DNA from: Symbiodinium natans
Taxonomy: Eukaryota; Sar; Dinophyceae; Suessiales; Symbiodiniaceae
NCBI GenBank assembly: GCA_905221605.1
Contig: CAJNDS010002768.1
Coordinates: 878,035 to 942,034, forward strand
DNA: 64,000 nucleotides
Direction of reading: 5' to 3'
Part shown: in pieces, positions 38,644-50,600 of the stretch
Layout of the letters: every line of letters starts with the position of its first letter
Numbering within the stretch: position 1 is the first letter of the stretch
Translations under genes and position numbers: made by a program
The notes under the pieces: generated by a model
Told to the model about the DNA's origin: nothing
The model's input: the letters and a program-made list of their open reading frames with translations, nothing else
Database searches by the model: none

Positions 38644-41600
38644 ACCCTAAACCCTAAAACCCCAAAACCCTAAACCCTGCCGAGGACTATACGATCTACA
38701 ATGCTGGGGCGTTCCCATGCAATCGGGCGACAGAGGGCATGACGTCTGGCACCTCGGTGACGCTGAACTTCGCCTCCAGTGCCTCGGCCAGAGCCTGGTG
38801 AAACTTCAACAAGTCCCGGCCCCCCGCCCCCCCTCCCAAGGCCCACACACACCCTGAACCCAAAACCCTAAACCCTAAACACCAAACCCTACACCCTAAA
38901 CCCTAAACCCAGAATGAGTAGTGTCTACGCTCACAGGCGATGTCGGATGCCCGGGCAACCTTGTCAACAGTTCGGTTAGCGTTCAAGGTTTAGGGCTTAG
39001 CGCATAGGGCTTAGGGTTTAGGGAGCAGCTTCAGCTGTAAGTCGTGCGAGCTGCAAGCTAGTCAGCTCTTCCAGTACCCTGGTAAACCCCACAGACACCG
39101 AACATCGTCCCACGCTCAATGCCCTGGTGCTGGTCGCTGCGGACAGAAGTCCCTTGCTACAGCCCCCTGTTCATAAGCCCCCTGTTCATAAGCCCCGAGG
39201 AAGTATTGAAACCTGTTGTATTCGTTTGGGCGCAAAGGTAGGCAGGCCCAGAGAGATTTCCCCAACCCCTAAACCCTAAACCCGAAACCCCAAACCGTAA
39301 ACATTCAGGGTTAAGGGCTTACGGGTTTAGGCCTCAGGGGTTGGGGTTTAGGGTGTGTCAGGGCTCGGAGTTAGGATTTTGTGTACCGTGTGTTGGCTTT
39401 TAATCGAAGGGCTGCAGGCCCCTTTCCCAACTTTGCTACGAGCCGCAGGAGAGGTCGTGATCTTGGGCACGCAGTACGCGGGAGAGATGAAGAAGGGCGC
39501 CTGAGAAGCCTTTTGAGAAGCCCGAAGCCCTAAACCCGAGACCCTAGACCCTAGACCCTAAACCCTAAACCCTAAACCCTAAACCCCAAACCCTAAACCC
39601 TAAATCCCAAACCCTAAGCCCTAAACCCTCAAAGCCCTGAAAGCCCTGCACCTCTACGAGTCCCATGTCCTGAGCGCTTGAGGCGGGCCATATGTCAGAT
39701 CCCCTGAGGCGAACCCCCGAGCCCGAAACCCGGAACCCGAACGCCTGACAAACCCTAAACCCTAAACCCAAAACCCAAAACCCAAAACCCTAAACCCTAA
39801 ACCCTAAACCCTAAACCCTAAACCCTAAACCCTAAACCCTACACCCTAAATCCAAAGCCTGAAACTCTAAGCCCTAAACCCTTCAACCCTTCAGCCCTTC
39901 AACCCTTCGACCCTTCAACCCTTCAACCCTTCAACCCTTCAACTCCTCAACTCCTCAACTCCTCAACTCCTCAACTCCTCAACTCCTTGACTCTGAGGCG
40001 TTTTCTCGATTATGAACTACCTGCTGCCGAAGCGCGGTTTTGGCTGCAGAGGGTGCTTTCGGGGGCTTCTCTCCAGGCTGAGAGGTGAGGAACTGGGGTT
40101 GAGGGAGGGAATGGACAAGCCGAGGGGTTGAGGGTTTCGGGTTTAGGGTTAGGGTTTAGGATTTGGGGTTTAGGGTCAGGGTTTAGGGTTTCGGGTTAAG
40201 GGTCTAGGGTTTAGGGTTTGAACGTTGAGGGGTCCCTGTGTCTCTTCCGAGAGCATGCAGTCCGGAGATGAAAAACCCGTTTGAGGGTTCGGGATTTAGG
40301 GTTTAGGGGGCTGAGGGGAGCTTCTTTTGAGGTCCTCCAAACCCTAAAACAAAAACCCCAAAAACCCGAAACAAAAACCCAGTCCTTACGGGAGTGTGGG
40401 TTCGGGACAATTCCGGAACCGAGTGGGGACAGTTCACGGGCTGTGACGACCCCCGTCCCCCTCCTACCCTGAACCCTAAAACCCTAAAACCCTAAACCCT
40501 ACTGGCGTAGGGTTTAGGGTTTAGAGTTTCCCGCATGTAGAAGAGGCTTCTGCTTGACATTCCTATCCAGACATCTGTCTTCGCACAGCGTGGCCGCAAT
40601 GCGCTAAGTCAGTTTTACTCCCTCTACGAATGCGTTCTGTGGCGCTTGAGTTGTTACTTCTCGGTTCCCGAATGGGTGCTTCGAAGTGTACCGCGCGGTC
40701 CGTGACGCAAGGTTCCTGAACTCTGGCGCCTGAATTGCACCAGGCGGTTCCCCCGGGTTTAACTCTAATCCCTGAACCGTAAACCCTAAACCCTAAACTC
40801 TGAGCCCTAAACCCTAGACCCGAATGTAGTTCTCGAAATGGACGTCGCGCGGTGGTTTCGGATCTAAGCGAAGCTCAGGTGGAATTCTCAGCATGCACGC
40901 CTCCGCGAACGAGGGAAAGCAGCTCGGGAGAAACATCGTGAACCGGAGCGAGTTTTCATGTTTTTTGGTGTTTGGGTCTTAGGGTTGAGGGTTTTTTTGG
41001 GAGCCTGAGATTGTTTTTTAAATCTTGTCTCCTTGGCGCACATTGCCCTGAACCCTAAACCCCAGAGCCTGAACCGGAAACCCTATGATGGTAGCTGTGA
41101 TCAGAGGGGTGAAAAGGCTTAAGCCCTAAACCCTAAACCCTAAACCCTAAACCCTAAACACTTAACCCTAAACCGTGAAACCTAAACCAGGCATCTGAAA
41201 TCTGCAGCCTGGCAGCGGGTTGTCGCGTGTCGTGTAGGCTTTAACTTGGAGGGTGGTCTACAATTAGGTAAGGTAAGTTGGGATGTTCCCCTTATCCTGA
41301 CAGGCCTCAATAGGGATTCTACTAGAGGGGGTACTATAATCCCTATAAAGGACTGTTGTATAAGTAAGGGGCAACATCCCAAAGGGAAACCATAGTTCTC
41401 TCTTATACTTTGTCATCTGCTTGTTTGGGGTACCTTGAAGTAGGGCCCATGTTCATCGGGCTTTCAGGGACGGCGACGTCACCGTCTTCTTCGGACTGTC
41501 GGGCACTGGCAAGACCACGTTGCCGCTTGCATAAGAGCATGAGACTCCCTGAAATGATCTTTGGCTTATGGGTCTAGGGTCTAGGGTTCAATCCCCATCA

Positions 41601-44600
41601 CCCTCGCCTGAATTTGTAGCCCCAAGCCCCTGAACTCTTTACAACTCTATGCAGCCCAGCCTGCAGAAAGACAGCTAGCCCAGCGCATCTTTCAACAGGA
41701 AGCCTCCCTAAACCCTAAACCCCATGTCTTGAACACCCCAAAGCTCCGAAGCCTGTGAGCCCAAACCTTAAGCCCTGCCTGCCTTGGAACCCTATCAGAA
41801 GTTGTTTTTTCGGGGTTATGAAGTGTAGGGGTTTAGGGAGCTAGGAGGTTTAGGCAGGCAGGAGGGGGTTTAGGGGGCTTGGGGGTTTGGGGTTGAAGAT
41901 GTGAGGAGGAGGGTTTTATGGTTGGTGCAGACAGGGCTAGGATCTAGACTGACACCCAATATCGACCAGTGAGCTCTCCGATGGGCGAGGGGTCTCGCCC
42001 GCACATCCGTATGTTGCATGTTGGTCCCAGTCCGGAACCGCTCAGGTCGCCCCAAGAACAATACAATCAGCACGACGAAAGCCTAAACAGAAGCCCAAAA
42101 CTTTGAACCCTAAACCTTAAATCCTAAACCCTGAATTCTGAACCCTGAACCCTGAACCCTGAGCCCGGAACCCTGAACCCTGAACCCTGAACCCTGAACC
42201 CTGAACCCTAAACCCTAAACCCTAAACCAGGGAAAACCTGGCAACCTGGTGAGGACCCGCAAGCCTGAGCAAAGGTCCGCTGACGAGAATCGGCTCCTCA
42301 TCGGCGACGATGAGCATGCCTGGACGGACAAGGGAGTCTGAGCCCGAGACTTTTAGGGTTTAGGGTTTGGGGTTTAGGGTTTAGGGTTTAGGGTGTGCAG
42401 GGTTTAAGGTTAAGGTGCCTAAGGTTTCTGGTGTAGGGCTCAGGGGTTTAGTTTGGGCGCAAGAGCGGGGTGTCTTGAACCAATGCCGGCCCCAACAGCC
42501 ACTTCTTCTCAAGGGCGTTTGGGGGTTTAAGGCCCTAAACCCTAAACCCTAAACCCTAAACCCTAAACCCTAAACCCTAAGCCCTAAACCCTAAATCCTA
42601 AACCCTAAGGCCCTGAGGGGTTGTAAAGGAGTTCAGGGCTCTGGGGATGCCGAGGAGTAGGAAAGGAGTAGGTTGTACCTCTTACAACTCCTTCTGCTGT
42701 ACTCGACGACTCAACCCCTCATCCCTACATCCCCAAAGCGCCCCAAGAAACCCAAAAAGCCCTCACTGCCCCTGCCGAGATCTTCAACATCGAGGGCGGA
42801 TGCTATGCCAAGGCCAGGGTGCACACAGGTGTAGAATTTTGGGTCTAGGTGTTTTTGGGTTTAGGGTTTAGGGTTTGGGCGTTTTTGGGTTTAAGGCTCA
42901 GGGGGTAATGGTTTCAACTTCCCTTCTGCGTCGGTACGTCGGCCGCAGGCCAAAGCCGTGAGCCACTCAACCTAAGCCCAGAACCTGAAACCGAAAGACG
43001 AAAGCCCCGAAGACCAAGCGCGAAAGCCTTCAACCCCCCAGGCAGACCATGCCTACATGTCATACCCTGTCCTCTTGCAGAGGTTGGCAGCAAACTTGGC
43101 ACGCAGTTTACACGTTTGTCTGACCAGGTCGATTTGTGCCAGGTGTAACTGTTGCAGGCGATATCAGCTGGATTGTGTTGTTGCCAGTACCCGCCCGGCT
43201 CGCCCGCGCCTGTACAACTGATTATTGAGGGTGCCAAACATTCGCCCGGAACCCGGACTCATTCATTCATGCATGTCGCCAAAACACCGACCATGTGCAC
43301 AGTGTCGTGTCTCGAGCTTCCACTTGTACTGCGTCTGCACTGCGTGGAATGTGTGATAGGTGCTGACTCTAAACCTGAAAGTTCCTGAAAGCGCAGACCC
43401 CCACCTAAATCCCAGGAGCTTCGAATGCTCTTAAGCCTCGAAGGTCTTGAGAGCCATGGGGATTCGGGTTTTTGGGGGTGTCCAGGGTTCAGGGCAAGCT
43501 CAATCTTCAACCTGAAGTCGATTTCAAGGCGCAAAAGACTTTGAGGTGCTTGTGAGCTCCCTAAACCCGAAACCCGAAGCCCTAAACCCTAAACCCCAAA
43601 CCCTAAACCCTAAACCCTAAACCCTAAACCCTAAACCCTAAACCCCTAAACATCCCTAAACCCCGAGACCCCTGCGTCTGTCCTTTAAACCTCTTCGACC
43701 TGGCTTTAGGGTTGAGGGTTGAGGGTCTAGGGTTCAGGGTTTGGGGCTAGATAATTTCGGATATAGAGCTTGTGGTTCAGGGTTTAGGGTTTAGGGTCTA
43801 GGGTTTAAGGTTTAGGGCTTGGAGCTCTAAGGTTTAGGGGCTGAGCTCGGGGTCTTCGTGTTTGGGGCATAGGGGCGCTGTGCCAGGCCATTGGGCTGAC
43901 GCGTGAGAAGGACCTGCGCAGGTGTAGGGTTTAGGGTTTAGGGTTTAGGGTTTAGGGTTTAGGGTTTAAGGGAAAGGGTTTAGTTTAGGGTTTACGGGGC
44001 ACGGCCCTGAAACCCTCAACCCTCAACCCCTGAATCTAAACCCCTAACCCCTAAACCCCAAACCCTAAGCTCTGAAACGAAGGGCAGGGGGGCTGGAACA
44101 CATTTGAGGTCCTGTTGTTGTAGCCACTTGGGGGTGTAGGGTTTAGAGTTTAGGGCTAGGGTTTAGGGTTTAGGGTTTAGGGTTTAGGGTTTAGGGTTTA
44201 GGGTTTAGGGTTTAGGGTTTAGGGTTTAGGGTTCAGGGCGAGGGTTCAAAAAGAACCCTCCCAGTAGCCGCCCGTTGAGGAGCCCGAGATCTGGGATGCG
44301 ATCCGCACCTGGGCTCTTTGTATTCTTTGACTTCGTTGTTTTCGTAAAACCCTAAGCCCTAAACCCTAAACCCTAAACCCTAAACCCTAAGCCCTAAACC
44401 CTACACCCTACACCCTAAGCCTGCGCCCTAAGCCCATGTTCTCAACCCTGAAACTTCGGGAAGCCTGCAGCCTCAACCCTTGAATCCTCTGTCAGGGACA
44501 TGCGGAGGTCCATCTCTAGGGTTTAGGGTTTAGGGTTTAGGGTTTAGGGATTGTTAGAGCTTTAGGGTTTAGTCGTTTGGGTTCCCGGGGTTTCTAGAAG

Positions 44601-47600
44601 TTGGGTGATCAAGTAGTTCCTGGATGCTTCGAAGGTTTCGGAGCCCTTCTGGAGAACGTGGTCTTTGACCAGCGGACAGGTGCCCCAGTGCCGGTTTCGG
44701 GTTTCGGGTTTAGGGCGTAGGGCTTAGGGCTTGGGATGATTAGGGTTTAGGGTTTAGGGCTGTATTTGGGTTGAGTTGGTTTAGGGCTTAGGGTTTAGGA
44801 TTTTTATTGGGCTCAGGGTTCAAGGTGTTTTTGACATGTGGGCCTTAAACCCTAAACCCTGAGGCCTAAGCCTGCAGCCCAAAACCAGGTGAAGTCGACT
44901 ACGAAGATGGCAGCATCACGGAGAATACCCGGGTATCCTCGGCAGAACGTAGCCTTAACAAACCCCTCAACCCGAAACCCTAAACCCTAAATACCCTAAA
45001 CCCTAAATACCTTAAACCCTAAACCCTAAACCCTAAACCCTAAATACCCTAAACCCTCAACCTTAAACCCTAAATGCCCCAAACCCTAAACCCACCCCCG
45101 GAGACCCTGAAACGCTTCGTGCTCTCCACCCTTCTCAGGTCCTCCAGCTTCAAGCTCCTAAAACCCGAAAATTCCCTGACGTCCCAAAACGAATCAAAGG
45201 TTAGGGGTTGAAGGGGTCAGAATCATGTGGGGGTTTAGGGTTTAGGGTTTAGGGTTCAGGTGCTTGGGACTTCGCTGGGCAGTGTACGAAGTCTGGAAAG
45301 GGGTGGTACAACGCAGTCTTCTATTGAGGGTTGAGGGTTTAGGGTTTAGGGCTTAGCGTTTAGGGATTCGGATGTATGTCCTTACTTGACATTTAAGGGA
45401 CCAGGGTGAAACAGGTCACGGGCACCAACGGTACTTTTCTTTCGCAGTCAGGCCGTGGCGGGTCGGCAGCTGTAGGTACCGATAGGCAACCCTAAACCCT
45501 TAACCCTTAACCCGAACCCTAAACCCTAAAACCCTAAAACCCAAAACCCAAAACCCTAAACCCTAAACCCTAAACCCTAAAACTGTCCGGCAAACGAGGC
45601 AAACCCGAAGCCCTAGACCCTAAACCCTAAACCCAAGGCAGGCTTAGAGAGTGAGGCCTCCCTCCGATGTCCTGAACTTGCTTAACCCTAAACCCTAAAC
45701 CCTAAACCCTAAACCCTAAACCCTAAACCCTAAATCCTAAACCCTCAATCCGAGGTCTCTTACCCCTTGGAGTACATACCCAATGCCCCTCGGCTGCGAC
45801 TCTGGAACCCACAACGATTGAACCCTGAAATCTTGAAACCCTGAAACCCTAAACCCTAAACCCTAAACCCTAAACCCTGGAACCCTGGAACCCTGAAACC
45901 CTGAAACCCTGAAACCCTGAAACCCTGAACCCTTGTAACCCTCATAACGCTCATAGCCTTGAGGGTTGCAACCCTCAGCCCTCAAACCCTGTCATCCCAA
46001 AAGGAGGCATGGGGATTGCCGGATCCCCCCAGAAGAGGAACGCTTAAAGAGTGCAGGGGTGCAAGGGGTCCGAAGCCCTGAGTCCCGAAAAGCACCTAGC
46101 GCAAACCTTATCCAACCCTAAGCCCTAAACCCTAAACCCTAAAATCCCTGAGGTTAAGCTCCAAGAATGCGACGCCTTAAATGGAGACCTACCAGCCGCA
46201 ACCCCAAGCAAGGGCCTCCTTATCCAGCATTTCCAGAAACCCCTTCGTTAATGAATGTCCCGAACATCAATGTAGGGTCCTGGTTCCTTGTTCAAGTTTT
46301 GGAGGTTCTGGAAAGAGCACAGGCTACGATGACGACTCCTTGTACTTCGAATCTTGTACTTCGAATGCTACTTCTAGTACAAACTCGCACTAGTACGACA
46401 GGGAGTAGGATTGGTAGATAGTACAAGTACTCAGAAGTAAGATTGGAAGCAGCAGCACGAGTACAAACATTTGGGCATCCTATGCTTTAGGGCTTCAGGG
46501 CTTGTCCGAAACTCAAGACTCCTGGCCTTCAGTGGGGTTTAGGGTTCAGGGTGTATTTTGCGTTTAGGGTTTAGGGTTTAGGGTTTAGGGTTTAGGGTTT
46601 AGGGTTTAGGGTTTAGGGGTTAGGGTTTAGGGTTCAGGAAGCTGTCGACTTTGTCTGGCAGGTGAAGATTCCGGCCGTCGGCGGCCATCCGAAGAACATC
46701 ATCATGCTGCCCTCCGGGCTTGGTTGGAAATCATGGGTTCCCCCTACTACCCCTCGAAACTACCACCCACTAGGTTCCCCCCATAATGAAGGCGATGTAG
46801 GGATCATTAACCCTAGTTGAGGCGATTCAAGGTGGGACCCCTGGGAATCTACCACAAACCCCTAAGAGCCCTAAAGCCTCAACACAGAGACCACAAGCCA
46901 TGCTCAGCTTCACTCCGTGTCAAGGCTGGGAGACCAGGGGTCTCCTTGGGAGTTCAGACGCTTCTTTGGGTAGGTTCATGGGCCCGAAAATATGGTCCCT
47001 AACCTCCTTTAAAGGGGTTCTGATGTATGAGCCCTTCGTTTGTATAGGGCATATAAGGGGTATGTAAGGGGTACCCTTTTACGGGCCCATTTTAAGGGTC
47101 CTACTAAGGTACTAAGGGACCATGAAACTAGGCCTGCCCAGCGGCGAGGCTGTCACACGCAGGCTCATGCATAGACCAGGCACCGCAAGGTGGGAGTTGC
47201 AAAACAAGAAACCCTAAATGTGGGAGGTAAAGCAAGAAAAACAAGCCGGCTGGGAAATCCCGTAGAGGAGGCGGAAATTGCTGTCCGCCCCCCTATGGTT
47301 GGGCTTTATGCCCCCCCCCCCATGCGTTCGAAACCATTTAGAGGGTACCTGCTCTAAGCTACCCGGACACCTACGGCCCGAGGCCTCGACGGATGTATAT
47401 GCTTCGGGTTTAGGGCCGTTTAGGGGGAGTATTAAGCATAAGAATTGCGCTTGAGTCTTAAGAGTACAGTCTAGGGTTTCGGTTCAGGGTCACGAAGTGC
47501 AAGGACTTGTGACGCTTTCGGCGTCCTCCCGCCTGTGTCCAAGCTCTCGCCATCGCAGGCTTTACAGGGTGTAGGAGCTTAAGTACACAATCCCAAAGTG

Positions 47601-50600
47601 CGTTTTCTAATGACATGTCTTATGAAATGCTTGCGCGGGTTTGTGACTTGTCTTCTCGAGAACTTTCAGAGGCGTGGGCCATTGTGGCTATGAAGGGGGG
47701 GCCATGAGCCGAACCTTATCCCGGTTACCCCGACCACACACCTTACACTCTGAAGCCTCCTCTGCAGGCCATGTACCATTTCATCTCCGGATACACGGCC
47801 AAGGCGCCGCGTGCAAGATGTATTCAGTTGCTCGTTTTGTGCAAAGACGTGAGACAAAGCCTGTTCGCGTTACCATGTGTTCAGGAGTCTTGTGGTTTTT
47901 AGGGGTTAGGGTTTGGGGCTTAGTGCGCATATAAGGGGAAGATTTGGGCTTTCAGAGACTCTCTCGCATGACTTCATGCAGAACTCTCGTTGCCGAGGTC
48001 GCTGGAACCGAGATGGGCATTACAGAGCCCACCGCGCCGCCGCTGATTTCATGGCCCTAGCCCTAAACCCTAAACCCTAAACCCTAAACCCTAAACCCTA
48101 AACCCTAAACCCTAAACCCCGCAAGCCCCAGAGCCCAGAGCCTACAGGCGAGCCGCGAAAGCTAGATCCCCCGACGATATAAGGTACTTTGAAGGTTAGA
48201 TAGGGGAAATAAGCTTTCAGGGGCCCCTTCTAGGGGTCCCTGCTGAAAAACCTTTTAGGGTTAGATAGGGGAACAAGATCCCTGAACCCTAAACCCTAAA
48301 CCCTAAACCCTAAACCCTAGACCCTAAACCCTGAACCCTAAACCCTAAACCCTAAACCCTTAAGGGCCCTTCGAGGGGTTCCTCCTTATACCTTTCAGCA
48401 AGTATTCCGCCCTCGCAGGCGACCTTCTCCGCCTGCTTCGGGGCCCCGTTCATGGCCGGGCACCCATTCAGGATTTTCGGGCTTGGGCTTAGGGGCTTAG
48501 GGGCTTAGGGGCTTAGGGGCTTAGGGGCTTAGGGGCTTAGGGGCTTAGGGGCTTAGGGGCTTAGGGGCTTAGGGGCTTAGGGGGGGCTTAGGGCTAGCTT
48601 AGGGGCTTTTAGGGATGGGCTTATGGGGGCTTAGGGGTAGGGGCTTAGGGGCTTAGGGGCTTAGGGGCTTAGGGGCTTAGGGGCTTAGGAGCTTAGGGGC
48701 TTGGGGCTTAGGGGCTTAGGGCTTAGGGGCTAGGGCTTAGGGGCTTTAGGGGCTTAGGGGCTTAGGGGCTTAGGGGCTTAGGGGCTTAGGGGCTAGGGGT
48801 TGAGGGTTTAGGGTTTAGGGTTCCCATAGAGCTTTTGGGATATTGGGGGCGAAGGCTTCGGTGGGGTCGGGGCCAACCAGGAGTTGTGGGTTGGGTTTAG
48901 GGTTTAGGGTTTAGGCTGTAGGGTGTAGGGTTTAGAGTTTAGGGTTTAGGGTTTAGGGTTTAGTGTCTAGTGTCCAGGGTCTAGGGTTTGGGTTTAGGGT
49001 TTAGGATTTAGGGTTTAGGGTTTGGGAGGGGAGGGGAGGGGAGAGGAGGGGAGGGGAGGGGAGGGGGGGAGTCAATATAGTCCGCATTCCAAAAGGCCTA
49101 CAGGTCAACTAGATTTCCAGTCGCAAAATCGTAGCAGAGCCCTCCAACCCTAAACGTTAAGACCCTAAACGTAAAACCCTAAACGAAAGAACCCTAAACC
49201 CTAAACCCTAAACCCTAAACCCTAACCCTAAACCCTAAAACCTATAAACCACGACACCGAGCTCATCCCCTCAGCTCAAGAGCCTCATCACCCCGGGGTT
49301 TTGGGCTTTTGGGGCTTCGGGCCTTAGGGATTTCAGGGGTTTAGGGTTTAGGGTTTAGGGTTCAGGGTCCAGGGCTGTGTTCCTTCCTGGATAGGTCTGG
49401 CATCCCGCGAAGTATGCGGAGCTGTTGGCCGACAACATGTCGAAGCACAACGTCAACGCCAAGTCCCCAGCACTCTCATCTTCTCGGATTTTGTCGGTTG
49501 GGGCGGGGGGGGGGGGAAGTTACTTTAAACCCTAAACCCCAAACCCCAAACCCCAAACCCCAAACCCCAAACCCTGAACCCTAAACCCTAAACCCTAAAC
49601 CCTAAACCTGACACCGAAGATTTCAGGCCTGGCTGATCAACACCGGCTGGACTGGAGGCGGCTTCGGTGCGGGTCACCGCATGAGCCTCAAGGCAGGCAG
49701 TTACCCTAAACCCTAAACCCTAAACCCTAAACCCTAAACCCTAAACCCTAAACCCTAAACCCTAAACCCTAAACCCTAAACCCTAAACCGTTAAACCCGT
49801 TCGGGGACAAGTACCTTAACTAGCAATCCGGCTCCCGATCTCTTGCTTTATTCAGACTCGAGCGCGTCTCCGAGACTTTTCTCAACCTTTCCGGTTTAGG
49901 GTTTAGGGTGTATTGTTTAGGGTTTAGGGTTTAAAGTTTAGGGTTTAGTTGTTTCCCTGCTAGAAACACTAAACCCCCCACTCTACACAAACCCTCGAGC
50001 TTCACCCCGTAAATAACCTTAATTAGGCTTCATTATCCCCGACCCCCCTCTACACTACCCCCCTACGATCCCCCTTAAATAACCTTCAGGAGGTTCAAGT
50101 ATCCCGAAAGAGCCTGAATTGTGAGGGGACCTCCAAAATCAGGGACCATGTCACTGCCCCTAGAGCTGACCAGTTATGTTAAACCTCAACCCTGAACCCT
50201 AAATCCTAAATCCTGAATCCGAGCCGTCCCTAAACCCTACCCTCGCGGTCTCAGAACCTAAGCTGCTGGAGCTCAACTACACAAGGAGGGCGTGGCTTGA
50301 GAATGACTCCTACAGCTCTAAAACCAAAACCAGACTTTAAACCACAGAGGCCTAAGACCCTAAACCCTAAACACTAAGTCCTAAAGCGGGGTCGGGGGTA
50401 GTAGGGAAACCCTAAACCCTAAACCCTAAACCCTAAACCCTAAACCCTAAACCCTAAACCCTAAACCCTAAACCCTAAACCCTAAACCCTAAACCCTAAA
50501 CCCTGGGAAACCCATGATAGAACTACCCCTTAGAATCAGCGCCGGCAGGACACTCGGGCCATCATCGACGCCATCCACTCTGGGGACTTGGCCAAAGCTG

